Shown here: positions 26,036-34,015 of the stretch, in pieces | Layout: every line of letters begins with the position of its first letter | How positions within the stretch are numbered: the first letter of the stretch is position 1 | NCBI GenBank assembly: GCA_943788515.1 | Contig: CALSQM010000002.1 | Span: 161,754 to 225,753, forward strand | Reading direction: 5' to 3' | From: an uncultured SAR86 cluster bacterium | GTDB lineage: Bacteria > Pseudomonadota > Gammaproteobacteria > Magnimaribacterales > D2472 | Length of the DNA stretch: 64,000 nucleotides | The notes under the pieces: model-generated | What the model saw: the letters and a program-made list of their open reading frames with translations, nothing else | What the model was told of the DNA's origin: nothing | Database searches by the model: none | Program-made: the position numbers and the translations under genes

Positions 26036-27236
26036 ATGTCTAACATTCTAACTCATTTTGAAGAAATCAAAGCCAAAGGCTTATCAATTGATATCACCAG
26101 AGGTAAGCCGCATGCATCCCAGTTAGATCTTTCAAATGAGCTTCTATCCATGGAAGTAGAACCTTACGAAGGGTCGATTGACTTAAGGAACTACGGAGAG
26201 CCTCTAGGTATAGAGGGTGCTAGAAAGCTTGGTTCTGAGCTTCTCTCTGCGCCTTATGAGAACATAATAACGGGCGAGCAGTCCAGCCTCTTACTAACTT
26301 ACCAAACAATTTTAGCTAACTATCTTTTTGCTGAACCAATTGCATGGAAGGATATGGAGAGTCCAAAGGTAATTTGTCCAGTGCCTGGCTTTGATAGACA
26401 TTTTAGAATGCTGGAAGACTTTGGTATTGAAATGCTAACAGTTCCACTTACAAATGATGGGCCCGATATAGAATCGTTAAAACTTTTAATGAAAACAAAC
26501 AAGAATATTGTGGGTATGCTTTGCGTCCCAAGGCATTCCAACCCATCTGGAGAGGTTTATTCAGATAGTAATTTAAGAGATATTTTTAATATTGGGATAT
26601 CTTATTCTAAAGACTTCCTATTCATTTTTGATAACGCTTATCTCGTTCATGATTTTATGCCAACCAAATCTCAAAAACCAATATGGGAAATAGCCACAGA
26701 AGAGAGTGCATCTGCACAAGTGGTTGAAGTTACATCTTTTTCAAAAGTAACATTTGGTGGAGGAGGTCTATCGTTCATGGCTGCTTCAGGAAAAAATCTT
26801 TCTCTCATAAAAAAAATGAGGGAATCGATGGTAATTTGCCCTGATAAAATCAATCAAAAAAGACATATACAGTTTTTTAAGAGCGTCAGATGATATAAAA
26901 AAACACATGGTCAAGCATGCCGAATTAGTAAAGCCAAAGTTTGAAATTGCTTATCAAGCATTAGAAGTCATAGGATCTGATATAGGATCATATTCAAAAC
27001 CTACAGGCGGTTACTTTATTACATTTACATCTCAAAAACCCATTGCATCCAGAATAGTGGAATTATGTAAAGAAGCTGGAGTATTGATAACTCCTGCTGG
27101 TGCAACTTTTCCTCATGGAATTGATCCCAAAGATAATACGCTTAGATTGGCTCCAACATTTGTAGACTTAGATGAGCTTAAAGACGCTATGGACGTGTTT
27201 GTCACTGCAATTCAGGTTGCAGATCTTGAAGCTTAA
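26036..27236 (+). pseudogene. class I PLP aminotransferase (PF12897-like), +1 frameshift
   Basis: Fold-type I aminotransferase related to the alanine/aspartate aminotransferase group with MocR-like sequence. The first frame holds the N-terminal DITRGKPH motif, the IFDNAY pyridine-ring aspartate region and the PLP lysine in TSFSKVTFGGGG near residue 239. It runs out of frame at QFFKS. The second frame gives RASDDIKKHM, then MVKHAELVKPKF and a normal C-terminus. One extra T in the T6 run at 26873-26878 explains this. Corrected length is about 399 aa. Substrate unknown. The 26894-27236 part alone would not be active. Confidence 0.82.
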
Positions 27237-27238
27237 AA

Positions 27239-27571
27239 CTAATTCTTAGATCTCATGTGGGGAGAGTAATTCTTACCATCGTATTTAGAAAACATTTTTT
27301 TTATATCAGGATGATTGCATGGGATTCCAGACTCATCAATTAATAAATTTTGTTCAGAAACATAAGCGATATAAAAAATGTCCTCATTCTCAGCAAATAA
27401 ATGATAAAAAGGCTGATTTTTTTTAGGTCTTATCTTTTCTGGTATGGAGTTATACCACTCTTCAGAGTTATTAAATTCAGGATCAAGATCAAAAATAACT
27501 CCTCTAAAGTCTAGGTATTTATGTTTAACTATATTTCCTATGGAAAACTTTGCTTCTATTAACTTCTGCAT
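27239..27571 (-). CDS. hspQ: heat shock protein HspQ
   Basis: Small YccV-like protein (110 aa) of the hemimethylated-DNA-binding fold. In enterics HspQ acts as a Lon protease specificity enhancer. Matching features are AKFSIGNIVKHKYLDFRGVIFDLDPEF at the N-terminus, the QPFYHLFAE core and the AYVSEQNLL strand. The C-terminal tail is typical. Divergent from the ybjQ-like gene with 36 bases between starts. rpoH, also in this window, would be its expected regulator, but I do not see a clear sigma-32 promoter. Confidence 0.88.
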   Translation of the reverse strand: MQKLIEAKFSIGNIVKHKYLDFRGVIFDLDPEFNNSEEWYNSIPEKIRPKKNQPFYHLFAENEDIFYIAYVSEQNLLIDESGIPCNHPDIKKMFSKYDGKNYSPHMRSKN

Positions 27572-27607
27572 TATATTGATAACTTAAATCATTTTTAATT
27601 ATATTAC

Positions 27608-27955
27608 ATGGAAAATAATAGAAACTTTATTATAAACGATGAACTGATAGTTGTTTCTTCAAACGATATAGCTGGTGTGGAAATTAAGCAGCATATTGGA
27701 ATTGTTCAAGGCAGTACAGTGAGGTCGCGCAATGTTGGATCCGATATATTTGCTGGTCTTAAGAATATTATTGGAGGAGAACTTGTTGGTTACTCAAAAC
27801 TATTGGCATCATCTAGAGAGCAGGCTTACTCTAGAATGTTAGAAGATGCCAAAGCAAAAGGAGCAAATGCCATAGTATGTTTTAGGTTTCAAACTTCAAC
27901 GATTACACAGGGGGCATCAGAAATACTTGCGTATGGTACTGGTGTAAAAATATAA
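27608..27955 (+). CDS. YbjQ family protein (UPF0145)
   Basis: 115 aa protein of the YbjQ / putative heavy-metal-binding family. It shows the typical GIVQGSTVRSRNVGSDIFAGLKNIIGGE stretch and the SREQAYSRMLEDAKAKGANAIVCFRF helix-strand unit. The family forms pentamers; a metal-related or lipid-related role has been proposed but nothing is established. It is followed 12 bases later by a small membrane protein gene. Confidence 0.85.
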   Translation: MENNRNFIINDELIVVSSNDIAGVEIKQHIGIVQGSTVRSRNVGSDIFAGLKNIIGGELVGYSKLLASSREQAYSRMLEDAKAKGANAIVCFRFQTSTITQGASEILAYGTGVKI

Positions 27956-27967
27956 AAGGAAAAAATT

Positions 27968-28192
27968 ATGAATAAGACAGAAAAAGTTGCATTTAGAGAG
28001 GCTGTAATTGTTGTGTTAATGGGCGCAGTAATTAATTTTCCTCTTCAAACCTTTTTATTATGGTTAACCATTGATAATTGGAGCTGGTCAAACCCAATTA
28101 CTATTTCTATCTTCACCCAATCAATCTTAACTTTCGTAGCTCTAATAAGGGTTTACTCTATAAGAATGCGTTTTCAAAGAGGCAAGTTTTAG
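27968..28192 (+). CDS. small two-helix membrane protein, unknown
   Basis: 74 aa protein with two hydrophobic segments (about 9-30 and 43-63), an FREA helix before the first and a basic RVYSIRMRFQRGKF tail. The pattern recalls small DUF7220-type proteins, which end in an aromatic/arginine-rich SYxxRR motif, but I am not certain. An AAGGAAAA ribosome-binding site and tight coupling to the ybjQ-like gene support it as a real gene. No function can be assigned. Confidence 0.6.
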   Translation: MNKTEKVAFREAVIVVLMGAVINFPLQTFLLWLTIDNWSWSNPITISIFTQSILTFVALIRVYSIRMRFQRGKF

Positions 28193-28723
28193 TTAATCAT
28201 CCTTATCTTTCCCATCCTTATTATTTATTTGATTTTTAGTCTTTATTTTCATATTTTTTATTTTATGATGGGCTAAGTCTTTACACCAGACATCATAAAT
28301 ATTCGAGTAGTTTGAGGTTAGACTAGATAAAGCTATGACTTCAGCCCACTTCTCCTTGTCCTCAGGGTTTTTTTTGATTTCTCTCCATACCCCATCACTC
28401 ATTGATAAAATTCCTGCAACCACATCCTTTACTTTTTTACATTCTTTTTGATTCATCAGGTAGTTTGGATTATTCATCATTCTTTCTTTAACTTTGCCAG
28501 GCTTTTCCATATCCTCATCAAGCCTGATTTCAATAGTATCTACATCAGATATTTCCATATTCTCATCAAGTTTCATTTCGGTAGTATCTGCATCAGATAT
28601 TTCCATATTCTCATCAAGTTTCATTTCGGTAGTATCTGCATCAGAAACAGTTTTGTTAGAGAAGTGATCTGCCGCAACCCAGGTGAGAGAAATCATAAGG
28701 ATTAAAGCTAGTATTATTTTCAT
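28193..28723 (-). CDS. secreted hypothetical protein with 16-aa tandem repeats
   Basis: Unknown protein of about 176 aa. I start at ATG 28723, which has a GGAG ribosome-binding site; a GTG nine bases upstream is possible. It has a signal peptide (about 1-19, ending near VAA). Then come three 16-residue acidic repeats of the form DADTTEMKLDENMEIS, the first two identical. The C-terminal region (about 80-160) is hydrophilic with three cysteines and a MNNPNYLMNQKECK segment, and the tail is Lys/Asp-rich. It is probably periplasmic. I know of no family match. Confidence 0.6.
   Translation of the reverse strand: MKIILALILMISLTWVAADHFSNKTVSDADTTEMKLDENMEISDADTTEMKLDENMEISDVDTIEIRLDEDMEKPGKVKERMMNNPNYLMNQKECKKVKDVVAGILSMSDGVWREIKKNPEDKEKWAEVIALSSLTSNYSNIYDVWCKDLAHHKIKNMKIKTKNQINNKDGKDKDD
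28515..28646. repeat. 48-bp tandem repeat inside a coding region
   Basis: Units start at 28515, 28563 and 28611 (the last is about 36 bases long). The second unit and the third are identical over their shared length; the first differs at several positions. The unit is a multiple of three, so copy-number change would add or remove 16 residues without breaking the reading frame of the secreted protein. Confidence 0.9.
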
Positions 28724-28863
28724 GTTATACACTCCATATTAGTAATAATTATAAGATTAGATCATTTTACAAAAAGTTCAAATTTTTTCTTTACTTTATA
28801 AAAAATATATTCATAATGCTTCGATATTTATACTTATAGGCACAATCCCTTGTGTTTATCAGT

Positions 28864-29115
28864 ATGACTATCTTTGAAATAATTCAAATAACTAGTGTTT
28901 TTTTCGGTACTTTGGTGGCCGCACCCCTTATTGCTTCAAAAAAATATAATAAAAGACTTTTAGGTTTTTATGCTATATCTGCAGGAAGTATATTGGCCAT
29001 GATCGTTCAACTTAATGCTGGCTTATATTATTTCTTTTTTGCATCTGTATTCTGGTTTCTTAATTCAACATATGCAATCAGAAAAATGGTTCGCTCCAAT
29101 AAGCATTTGTATTAG
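28864..29115 (+). CDS. small membrane protein, unknown
   Basis: 83 aa protein starting at ATG 28864 (a GTG at 28852 would add four residues). Three hydrophobic segments are visible (about 4-22, 30-48, 52-72), with a basic SKKYNKR loop between the first two and a basic C-terminus (RKMVRSNKH). The stop overlaps the convergent NAD-binding gene by 4 bases. No recognised family; coding status is supported by fit to the gap and the positive-inside pattern. Confidence 0.5.
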   Translation: MTIFEIIQITSVFFGTLVAAPLIASKKYNKRLLGFYAISAGSILAMIVQLNAGLYYFFFASVFWFLNSTYAIRKMVRSNKHLY

Positions 29116-29786
29116 GCATTAATCAGTTCGTTGTACCTCAGCCTGACAATTTTATCAGTTGGTTTATTCATATGTTTAACCATAGATCTTGCAACTAAAG
29201 ATGCCTCAATAAATTTTAAATTTTCTAATGGACCAATCATTAGTGGTTTTAGTATTCTTGCTCCAAACTCCATTATTGGTACCTCAGGTCTGATTTTTTT
29301 TAAAGGCCTTTGTCCCAATAAATGCCCAGGTTCGGCGAAAATTGTTTTGCTATAACAAATTGAAATTACCTTTTCTTCCATCTCACCTTTTGTTTTTAGA
29401 TAAAGATTTTTAGAGCTCTTATTAGCCCCCACTGCAGATACTATAGAAATAGATTCTGCTCCGTTTTCATGTGCCATTTTAGCTAATTTTGTAACGTACT
29501 CATAATCAACCTTTCTAAATCCCTCTCTCTTAGATTTTTTTATATATATAAGCTCTGAAGTATCTAATTCTGTTCCAAGAGCAATATATACATGGTTCAC
29601 TTCAGGTATATCTGAAGACTGGAGATTATCAAAATCAATAATAATTTCTTTGGTATGTTGATTTTTTGATTTGAGCTTTTTTCTTGAAAGAGTAACTATA
29701 TCTTGGCCCATATTCTCAGTAGTTTTTAGAATTTCTCCACCAACAAGCCCACTTGCACCAATTATTAAAACTTTAGGTTTATTCAT
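29112..29786 (-). CDS. NAD(P)-binding Rossmann protein (TIP30/HTATIP2-like)
   Basis: 224 aa short-chain-type oxidoreductase homologue. The dinucleotide loop is GASGLVGGEIL near residues 10-20, and the later VSAVGANKSSKNLYLKTKGEMEEKV stretch holds the SxxK-like region of TIP30 relatives. The PGHLLGQRPL motif (about 157-167) is typical of this atypical SDR group. Substrate unknown. It starts one base after the stop of the shikimate-kinase-like gene, so the two are probably co-transcribed. Confidence 0.78.
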   Translation of the reverse strand: MNKPKVLIIGASGLVGGEILKTTENMGQDIVTLSRKKLKSKNQHTKEIIIDFDNLQSSDIPEVNHVYIALGTELDTSELIYIKKSKREGFRKVDYEYVTKLAKMAHENGAESISIVSAVGANKSSKNLYLKTKGEMEEKVISICYSKTIFAEPGHLLGQRPLKKIRPEVPIMEFGARILKPLMIGPLENLKFIEASLVARSMVKHMNKPTDKIVRLRYNELINA

Positions 29787-29787
29787 T

Positions 29788-30276
29788 TTAGAATTTTGAA
29801 ATTATTTTTATCAGTTGATCAATCGAAAGACTACCATCAACCGTTTTATCTGCCCATTTATTATAGAGGGGTTCTCTCTCATAGAAAACATCTTCAATGC
29901 TCATTCCATCCGGAACGGCAAATCCTCTTTCTTGTCCATCACCTATTCTTTTTTTAATAATATTCAACGGAGTTAAAATGTATATTACTTTTGTAAAAGA
30001 TTTAAGGTGACTCATAGCGGCGTTAGAATAAATAGCACTTCCACCAGTGGAGACTATTCTAAAATCCTTATTTAAATTAAGGATTGTTCTTTCCTCTTCC
30101 ATTCTTATAAATTTATATCCTTTACTTCGCTTAATATTTTCAAGCGATTCATTATATTTACTTTCAATTAATAGATCCGTATCAGCATAAGATATAGAAA
30201 GCTCAATAGATAAAGCTTTACCAATAGTAGACTTCCCACAACCAGCCATGCCTACAAATGAAATATTTTTAAACAT
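29788..30276 (-). CDS. shikimate kinase-like protein
   Basis: P-loop kinase of 162 aa with the AroK layout: Walker A GMAGCGKST (about 9-17), the DTD motif at about 32-34, an FxR region (IRMEEE) and the EREPLY arginine before the C-terminus. Two sites differ from normal shikimate kinase: the GGG motif reads STGGSA, and the lid, usually KRPLL, reads ERGFAVPDG. It may phosphorylate a different substrate. No aroB neighbour is present. It overlaps the peptidase gene by 8 bases. Confidence 0.7.
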   Translation of the reverse strand: MFKNISFVGMAGCGKSTIGKALSIELSISYADTDLLIESKYNESLENIKRSKGYKFIRMEEERTILNLNKDFRIVSTGGSAIYSNAAMSHLKSFTKVIYILTPLNIIKKRIGDGQERGFAVPDGMSIEDVFYEREPLYNKWADKTVDGSLSIDQLIKIISKF

Positions 30277-31228
30277 TCAAACCAAATAAATCTGTTGCTT
30301 TAATTAATTCATGTGTAATCTCTTTTTCAAAAGCAGTGTGACCAGAGGAGGGTGCAACAACAAGTTTTGCCTCAGGCCAATTTTGTGACAGCTCCCATGC
30401 GGTAGTCATAGGGCATACCATGTCATATCTTCCTTGAACAATGATCGTAGGAATTGAACGGATAATATTTATCCCAGATTCTATTAATTGATTTTCATGG
30501 TTAAGGAATCCCTTGTTAACAAAGTAGTGGTTTTCAATAAGAGCAAATGCAAGAGCAAATTTAGGATCCGAAAAGCTATCTGCGATTTCAGGATTATAAG
30601 CCAGGCTACTTGTGGAGCCTTCCCATCTTGACCATGCTATAGCTGCTTCTAATTTTTTATTCTCATCAATGCCATTAAAAATTTTATGATATGCAGATAT
30701 TAGATCTCCTCGATCTTCTTCCTTAATAGGCTCTAGAAAATATTGCCATGCTTCAGGATAGATACTACTAGCACCATGTTGGTAGAACCAGCTAAGCTCT
30801 TTTTCTCTAAGCATAAATATTCCTCTAAGAACCATTTCACTCACAGAGTCTGGGTAAGTCTGCGAATATGCAAGGGATAAGGTGCTACCCCAGGAACCTC
30901 CAAATACTAGCCATTTATCAATTTTTAGCATTTTTTTAAGCTCTTCAATATCTTCAACCAAATCCCAGGTTGTATTGTTATCAAGGAGTCCGTGAGGAGT
31001 GCTCCTTCCACAACCTCTTTGATCAAAAATTACTATGCGATATATTTCAGGATTAAAGAATCTTCTTACTTGAGTGCTGCCTCCACCACCAGGACCACCA
31101 TGAAGAAAAACTGCTGGTTTGCCATCAGGAATGCCACATTGTTCGAAGTATATTTGATGGCCATCTCTTTCAATGAACCCATGATCAAATGGTTCACATA
31201 TTGGGTATAAAGTTAAAGTTTGATTCAT
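30269..31228 (-). CDS. pip: proline iminopeptidase
   Basis: Alpha/beta-hydrolase that removes N-terminal proline from peptides. Motifs: HGGPGGGG oxyanion region near residue 43, RGCGRS, the nucleophile elbow GGSWGSTL near residues 108-115, the acid in VQGRYDMVCP and the histidine in SGHTAFE. The 319 aa length is exact for the Pip (S33) family. It follows the malonyl-CoA decarboxylase gene by 5 bases and overlaps the kinase-like gene. Confidence 0.93.
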   Translation of the reverse strand: MNQTLTLYPICEPFDHGFIERDGHQIYFEQCGIPDGKPAVFLHGGPGGGGSTQVRRFFNPEIYRIVIFDQRGCGRSTPHGLLDNNTTWDLVEDIEELKKMLKIDKWLVFGGSWGSTLSLAYSQTYPDSVSEMVLRGIFMLREKELSWFYQHGASSIYPEAWQYFLEPIKEEDRGDLISAYHKIFNGIDENKKLEAAIAWSRWEGSTSSLAYNPEIADSFSDPKFALAFALIENHYFVNKGFLNHENQLIESGINIIRSIPTIIVQGRYDMVCPMTTAWELSQNWPEAKLVVAPSSGHTAFEKEITHELIKATDLFGLNV

Positions 31229-31233
31229 AAGAA

Positions 31234-32523
31234 TTAGCTATATTTCTTTTTAAGTGATTTTATCTCATTGGAAAGTAAAACTTTTTTGGTTTCAAAGAAC
31301 AATTCATGATTTCTTTCAACAGTAGCAAGATCATATAAATAGTTGACCATTATGCCATCTGATTGATTTAAGCCTTTATTTGAAAGGTCAGCATTAAGAT
31401 TAATTTGTTTTAGTATCGCGCCATTACCGAGATGAAATCTTGCTACTGGATCATTTGGCAATCCATCATCTCTACTAGACTCTGTAAGATAGTTAATAGT
31501 TTTATGAGTAAGCTCATCATTCTCAACTATCTTATCTTTGCACTTTTCATAAGTTAATGGAGCATTATTTTCTAGCCACCTCATTAGGCCAGGAACTGGC
31601 GATAGAGTCACAAAATTATCCAATCCTGTAATTTCTTGTTTAAGTTTATGAGCAACCTTTTTTATTAAGAAATTTCCAAAGGAGATTCCAGATAGGCCTT
31701 TCTGGCAGTTAGAGATGGAATAAAATACAGCTGTATTAATTTGATCAAACTCAATTTCATCTCTTTCAATCTTTATTACCTCTTCTATTGATTCAGGTAT
31801 TCTGTTAGTTAATGCAACTTCAACAAAAATAAGAGGATCTTCTGGTATTAAGGGGTGAAAGAAAGCATAACAGTATCTATCACTGGGAGCTAATCTGGCC
31901 CTTAGGTCATCCCAAGAGTTGATTTCATGAACAGCTTCATATTCTATAATTTTTTCAAGAACGTTTGCAGGAGTTGACCAGTCTATCTTTTCCAATACCA
32001 AAAAAGATGGATTAAACCAGTATTTAAAAAGCTTAAGTAAGCCCTTATCTAAAGATTCTAGCTCTGAATTACCTTCAGCCAGAAGATCTTTAATCTTTTC
32101 TCTCAATTTGATAAGTTTGTGAGTTCCAGCAGGAGTAGCATTTAGCCTCCTAAATAACTCAATCCACTTTGGTTCTGATGAGCTTGATATTAAAGTTAAG
32201 TTATTTTGATTTCTTTCAGACTGATATGCTTGAACATTTTTTAACAAAGATTCTGTGTCTATATCATATTCTTTTAAAAGATAATTCAAGAAAATAAGTA
32301 GCTCTTCGTCAGCTTGTTCACTTATTAGTTCAAGAAGATGTTCAGCAAAAACGATTGATGAGACCTCACCGGTTGTAGACATAACTGAATCAGCTGCCTT
32401 ATTTATATCTTTATGAAGAGTGCCAAAGTCCTGAGTACGAAGCCTACTCAAGCTAAGAACATTCTTCATAATTGAAGAAATCATATTTTGGAAAAAGTTC
32501 ATACTTAAACTATACTTCATCAC
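31234..32523 (-). CDS. malonyl-CoA decarboxylase
   Basis: MCD/MLYCD family enzyme converting malonyl-CoA to acetyl-CoA and CO2. The N-terminal helical domain (about 70-170) precedes a GNAT-like catalytic domain with LAPSDRYCYAFFHPLIPEDPLIFVEVALT around 210-240, the SISNCQKGLSGISFGNFLIK segment, and the LSPVPGL catalytic serine region near 300-306. The 429 aa length is normal. The start is uncertain because several ATGs crowd the N-terminus. No malonate operon genes (matB, mdc) are nearby. Confidence 0.88.
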   Translation of the reverse strand: MMKYSLSMNFFQNMISSIMKNVLSLSRLRTQDFGTLHKDINKAADSVMSTTGEVSSIVFAEHLLELISEQADEELLIFLNYLLKEYDIDTESLLKNVQAYQSERNQNNLTLISSSSEPKWIELFRRLNATPAGTHKLIKLREKIKDLLAEGNSELESLDKGLLKLFKYWFNPSFLVLEKIDWSTPANVLEKIIEYEAVHEINSWDDLRARLAPSDRYCYAFFHPLIPEDPLIFVEVALTNRIPESIEEVIKIERDEIEFDQINTAVFYSISNCQKGLSGISFGNFLIKKVAHKLKQEITGLDNFVTLSPVPGLMRWLENNAPLTYEKCKDKIVENDELTHKTINYLTESSRDDGLPNDPVARFHLGNGAILKQINLNADLSNKGLNQSDGIMVNYLYDLATVERNHELFFETKKVLLSNEIKSLKKKYS

Positions 32524-32560
32524 CTTAAATCATTGAATATAAAAAAGTGCTATTAATAAA

Positions 32561-32620
32561 GACAAAAAATGATAAAAAATGATAAAAAATGATAAAAAAT
32601 GATAAAAAATGATAAAAAAT
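32561..32620. repeat. 10-bp tandem repeat at the psd start codon
   Basis: Five exact copies of GATAAAAAAT (32571-32620), preceded by one variant GACAAAAAAT (32561-32570) and followed by GAC. Each unit junction creates an ATGA, so ATG codons occur at 32569, 32579, 32589, 32599, 32609 and 32619, in rotating frames. The ATG at 32609 opens psd. The others each read seven codons to TGA or go out of frame. Confidence 0.95.
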
Positions 32621-33280
32621 GACTCTAACAGCAAATATTATATTCATCCCGAGGGGTGGAAATTTGCATTCATTTTTTTTATTGCATCATGCTTAATATA
32701 TTTTATTCTTCCACTCATGGCGATACTTGGTCTCTTTTTAACTATTTTTACTTTATGTTTTTTTAGAAACCCAAAGAGAAAGAACCCTAAAATTCCTAAT
32801 TCAATTATTAGCTCTGCAGATGGAAAAGTTTGTTTAATTGATAGGGCATGCCCCCCTGAAGAGACAGGACTAGACTCTAATGAAATGCTTCGTATATGTG
32901 TTTTTATGAATGTTTTTAATGTTCATATTAATAGAACCCCAATATCAGGAGTAATTAAAAATATTGTTTATAAAGAAGGTAGTTTCTTTAATGCTAGCCT
33001 AGATAAAGCTAGTGAAAAAAATGAAAGAAGCAGCATTATTATTTCCAGTGAAAAAGGCACTGAGGTGGTGGTGGTTCAGATTGCTGGTTTAATTGCTAGA
33101 AGAATTCTCAGCTTTGTATCAAAAAATCAAGATCTTCATCAGGGTGAAAGGTATGGGTTAATTAGGTTTGGATCAAGAGTAGATATTTACTTACCCAAGA
33201 ATTCCATAGTAAATTGCAAGGTTGGCGATAAAGTTGTGGCAGGAGAGAGCCTCTTGGCAACTTTAGCTGAAAATATATGA
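32609..33280 (+). CDS. psd: phosphatidylserine decarboxylase (short type)
   Basis: Pyruvoyl-dependent enzyme making phosphatidylethanolamine from phosphatidylserine. It is of the short bacterial type (223 aa). A hydrophobic hairpin at about 20-52 anchors the membrane. The SADGKV motif is near 69, the VHINRTP motif near 105, and the self-cleavage site is Gly188-Ser189 in RFGSRVD. The start codon sits in a 10-bp tandem repeat with no visible Shine-Dalgarno sequence. It overlaps pssA by 4 bases, placing both steps of PE synthesis together. Confidence 0.92.
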   Translation: MIKNDSNSKYYIHPEGWKFAFIFFIASCLIYFILPLMAILGLFLTIFTLCFFRNPKRKNPKIPNSIISSADGKVCLIDRACPPEETGLDSNEMLRICVFMNVFNVHINRTPISGVIKNIVYKEGSFFNASLDKASEKNERSSIIISSEKGTEVVVVQIAGLIARRILSFVSKNQDLHQGERYGLIRFGSRVDIYLPKNSIVNCKVGDKVVAGESLLATLAENI

Positions 33281-34008
33281 AGAGGTTGAATCTTAAAGCT
33301 TTAATACCAAATTTAATTACCTTATCAGGATTAAGTTTTGGGCTCAGTTCTATAAGGTTTGCAATTGAGGGTGATTACAACTTTGCAGTAATTTGTATTT
33401 TAATTGCTGGAGTATGCGATGCTCTTGATGGAATGCTTGCAAGGCACCTTGAAAGCGAATCAGATCTTGGCTTTCAACTTGATTCACTCTCAGACTTTCT
33501 GAGCTTTGGGGTGGCGCCTGGCATTATAATCTACATGGCTATTTTTTATTATGAAAATAGTAGTATTGGAGTTTTTGCTACTTTAATTTTTATTATTTTT
33601 TCTTGTCTAAGGCTGGCGCTCTTCAATGTTCTGCATGAGAAATCAAAGAATAGTGAAGTCGAAAGAATGGATTTTTTTATTGGAATTCCTACTCCTGCAG
33701 GGGCCATATTAATCTTGCTTCCACTGACTCATACTTTTATTGGTTACGAATGGGCTTACGAGAATATAAATATTGTTGCTGGCTACGTGATTTTAATAAG
33801 TGGTTTATTGATTAGTAAGATTCCAACGTTTTCAATTAAAGGTAGAAATTTTTTAATAAAATCAAAGCTTGGTTTTTTATTTATATTTTTAATTATTATT
33901 TTAACTATGATTAACTTGCCTTGGCATACGCTAAATATTTTGGCATTAATATACATATGTACAATACCTTTTTCAATATTCTCTTGGAAGAAGGATTTGC
34001 AAGACTAA
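33277..34008 (+). CDS. pssA: CDP-diacylglycerol-serine O-phosphatidyltransferase PssA
   Basis: CDP-alcohol phosphatidyltransferase that makes phosphatidylserine from CDP-diacylglycerol and serine. The canonical DG-x2-AR-x8-G-x3-D-x3-D motif starts at Asp51 (DGMLAR ... LGFQLDSLSD). About seven membrane helices in 243 aa. The ATGA overlap with psd gives coupled translation of consecutive pathway enzymes. It ends 7 bases before the convergent SDR gene. Confidence 0.93.
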   Translation: MKRLNLKALIPNLITLSGLSFGLSSIRFAIEGDYNFAVICILIAGVCDALDGMLARHLESESDLGFQLDSLSDFLSFGVAPGIIIYMAIFYYENSSIGVFATLIFIIFSCLRLALFNVLHEKSKNSEVERMDFFIGIPTPAGAILILLPLTHTFIGYEWAYENINIVAGYVILISGLLISKIPTFSIKGRNFLIKSKLGFLFIFLIIILTMINLPWHTLNILALIYICTIPFSIFSWKKDLQD

Positions 34009-34015
34009 CCAGGAA

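Noticed and set aside
28515..28646. 48-bp repeats considered as a CRISPR array
   Set aside because: Units are contiguous without spacers and keep a reading frame; they are protein-coding repeats.
32561..32620. Tandem repeat considered as a CRISPR or origin iteron array
   Set aside because: Units are 10 bp with no spacers, overlap a protein start, and show no DnaA-box-like sequence.
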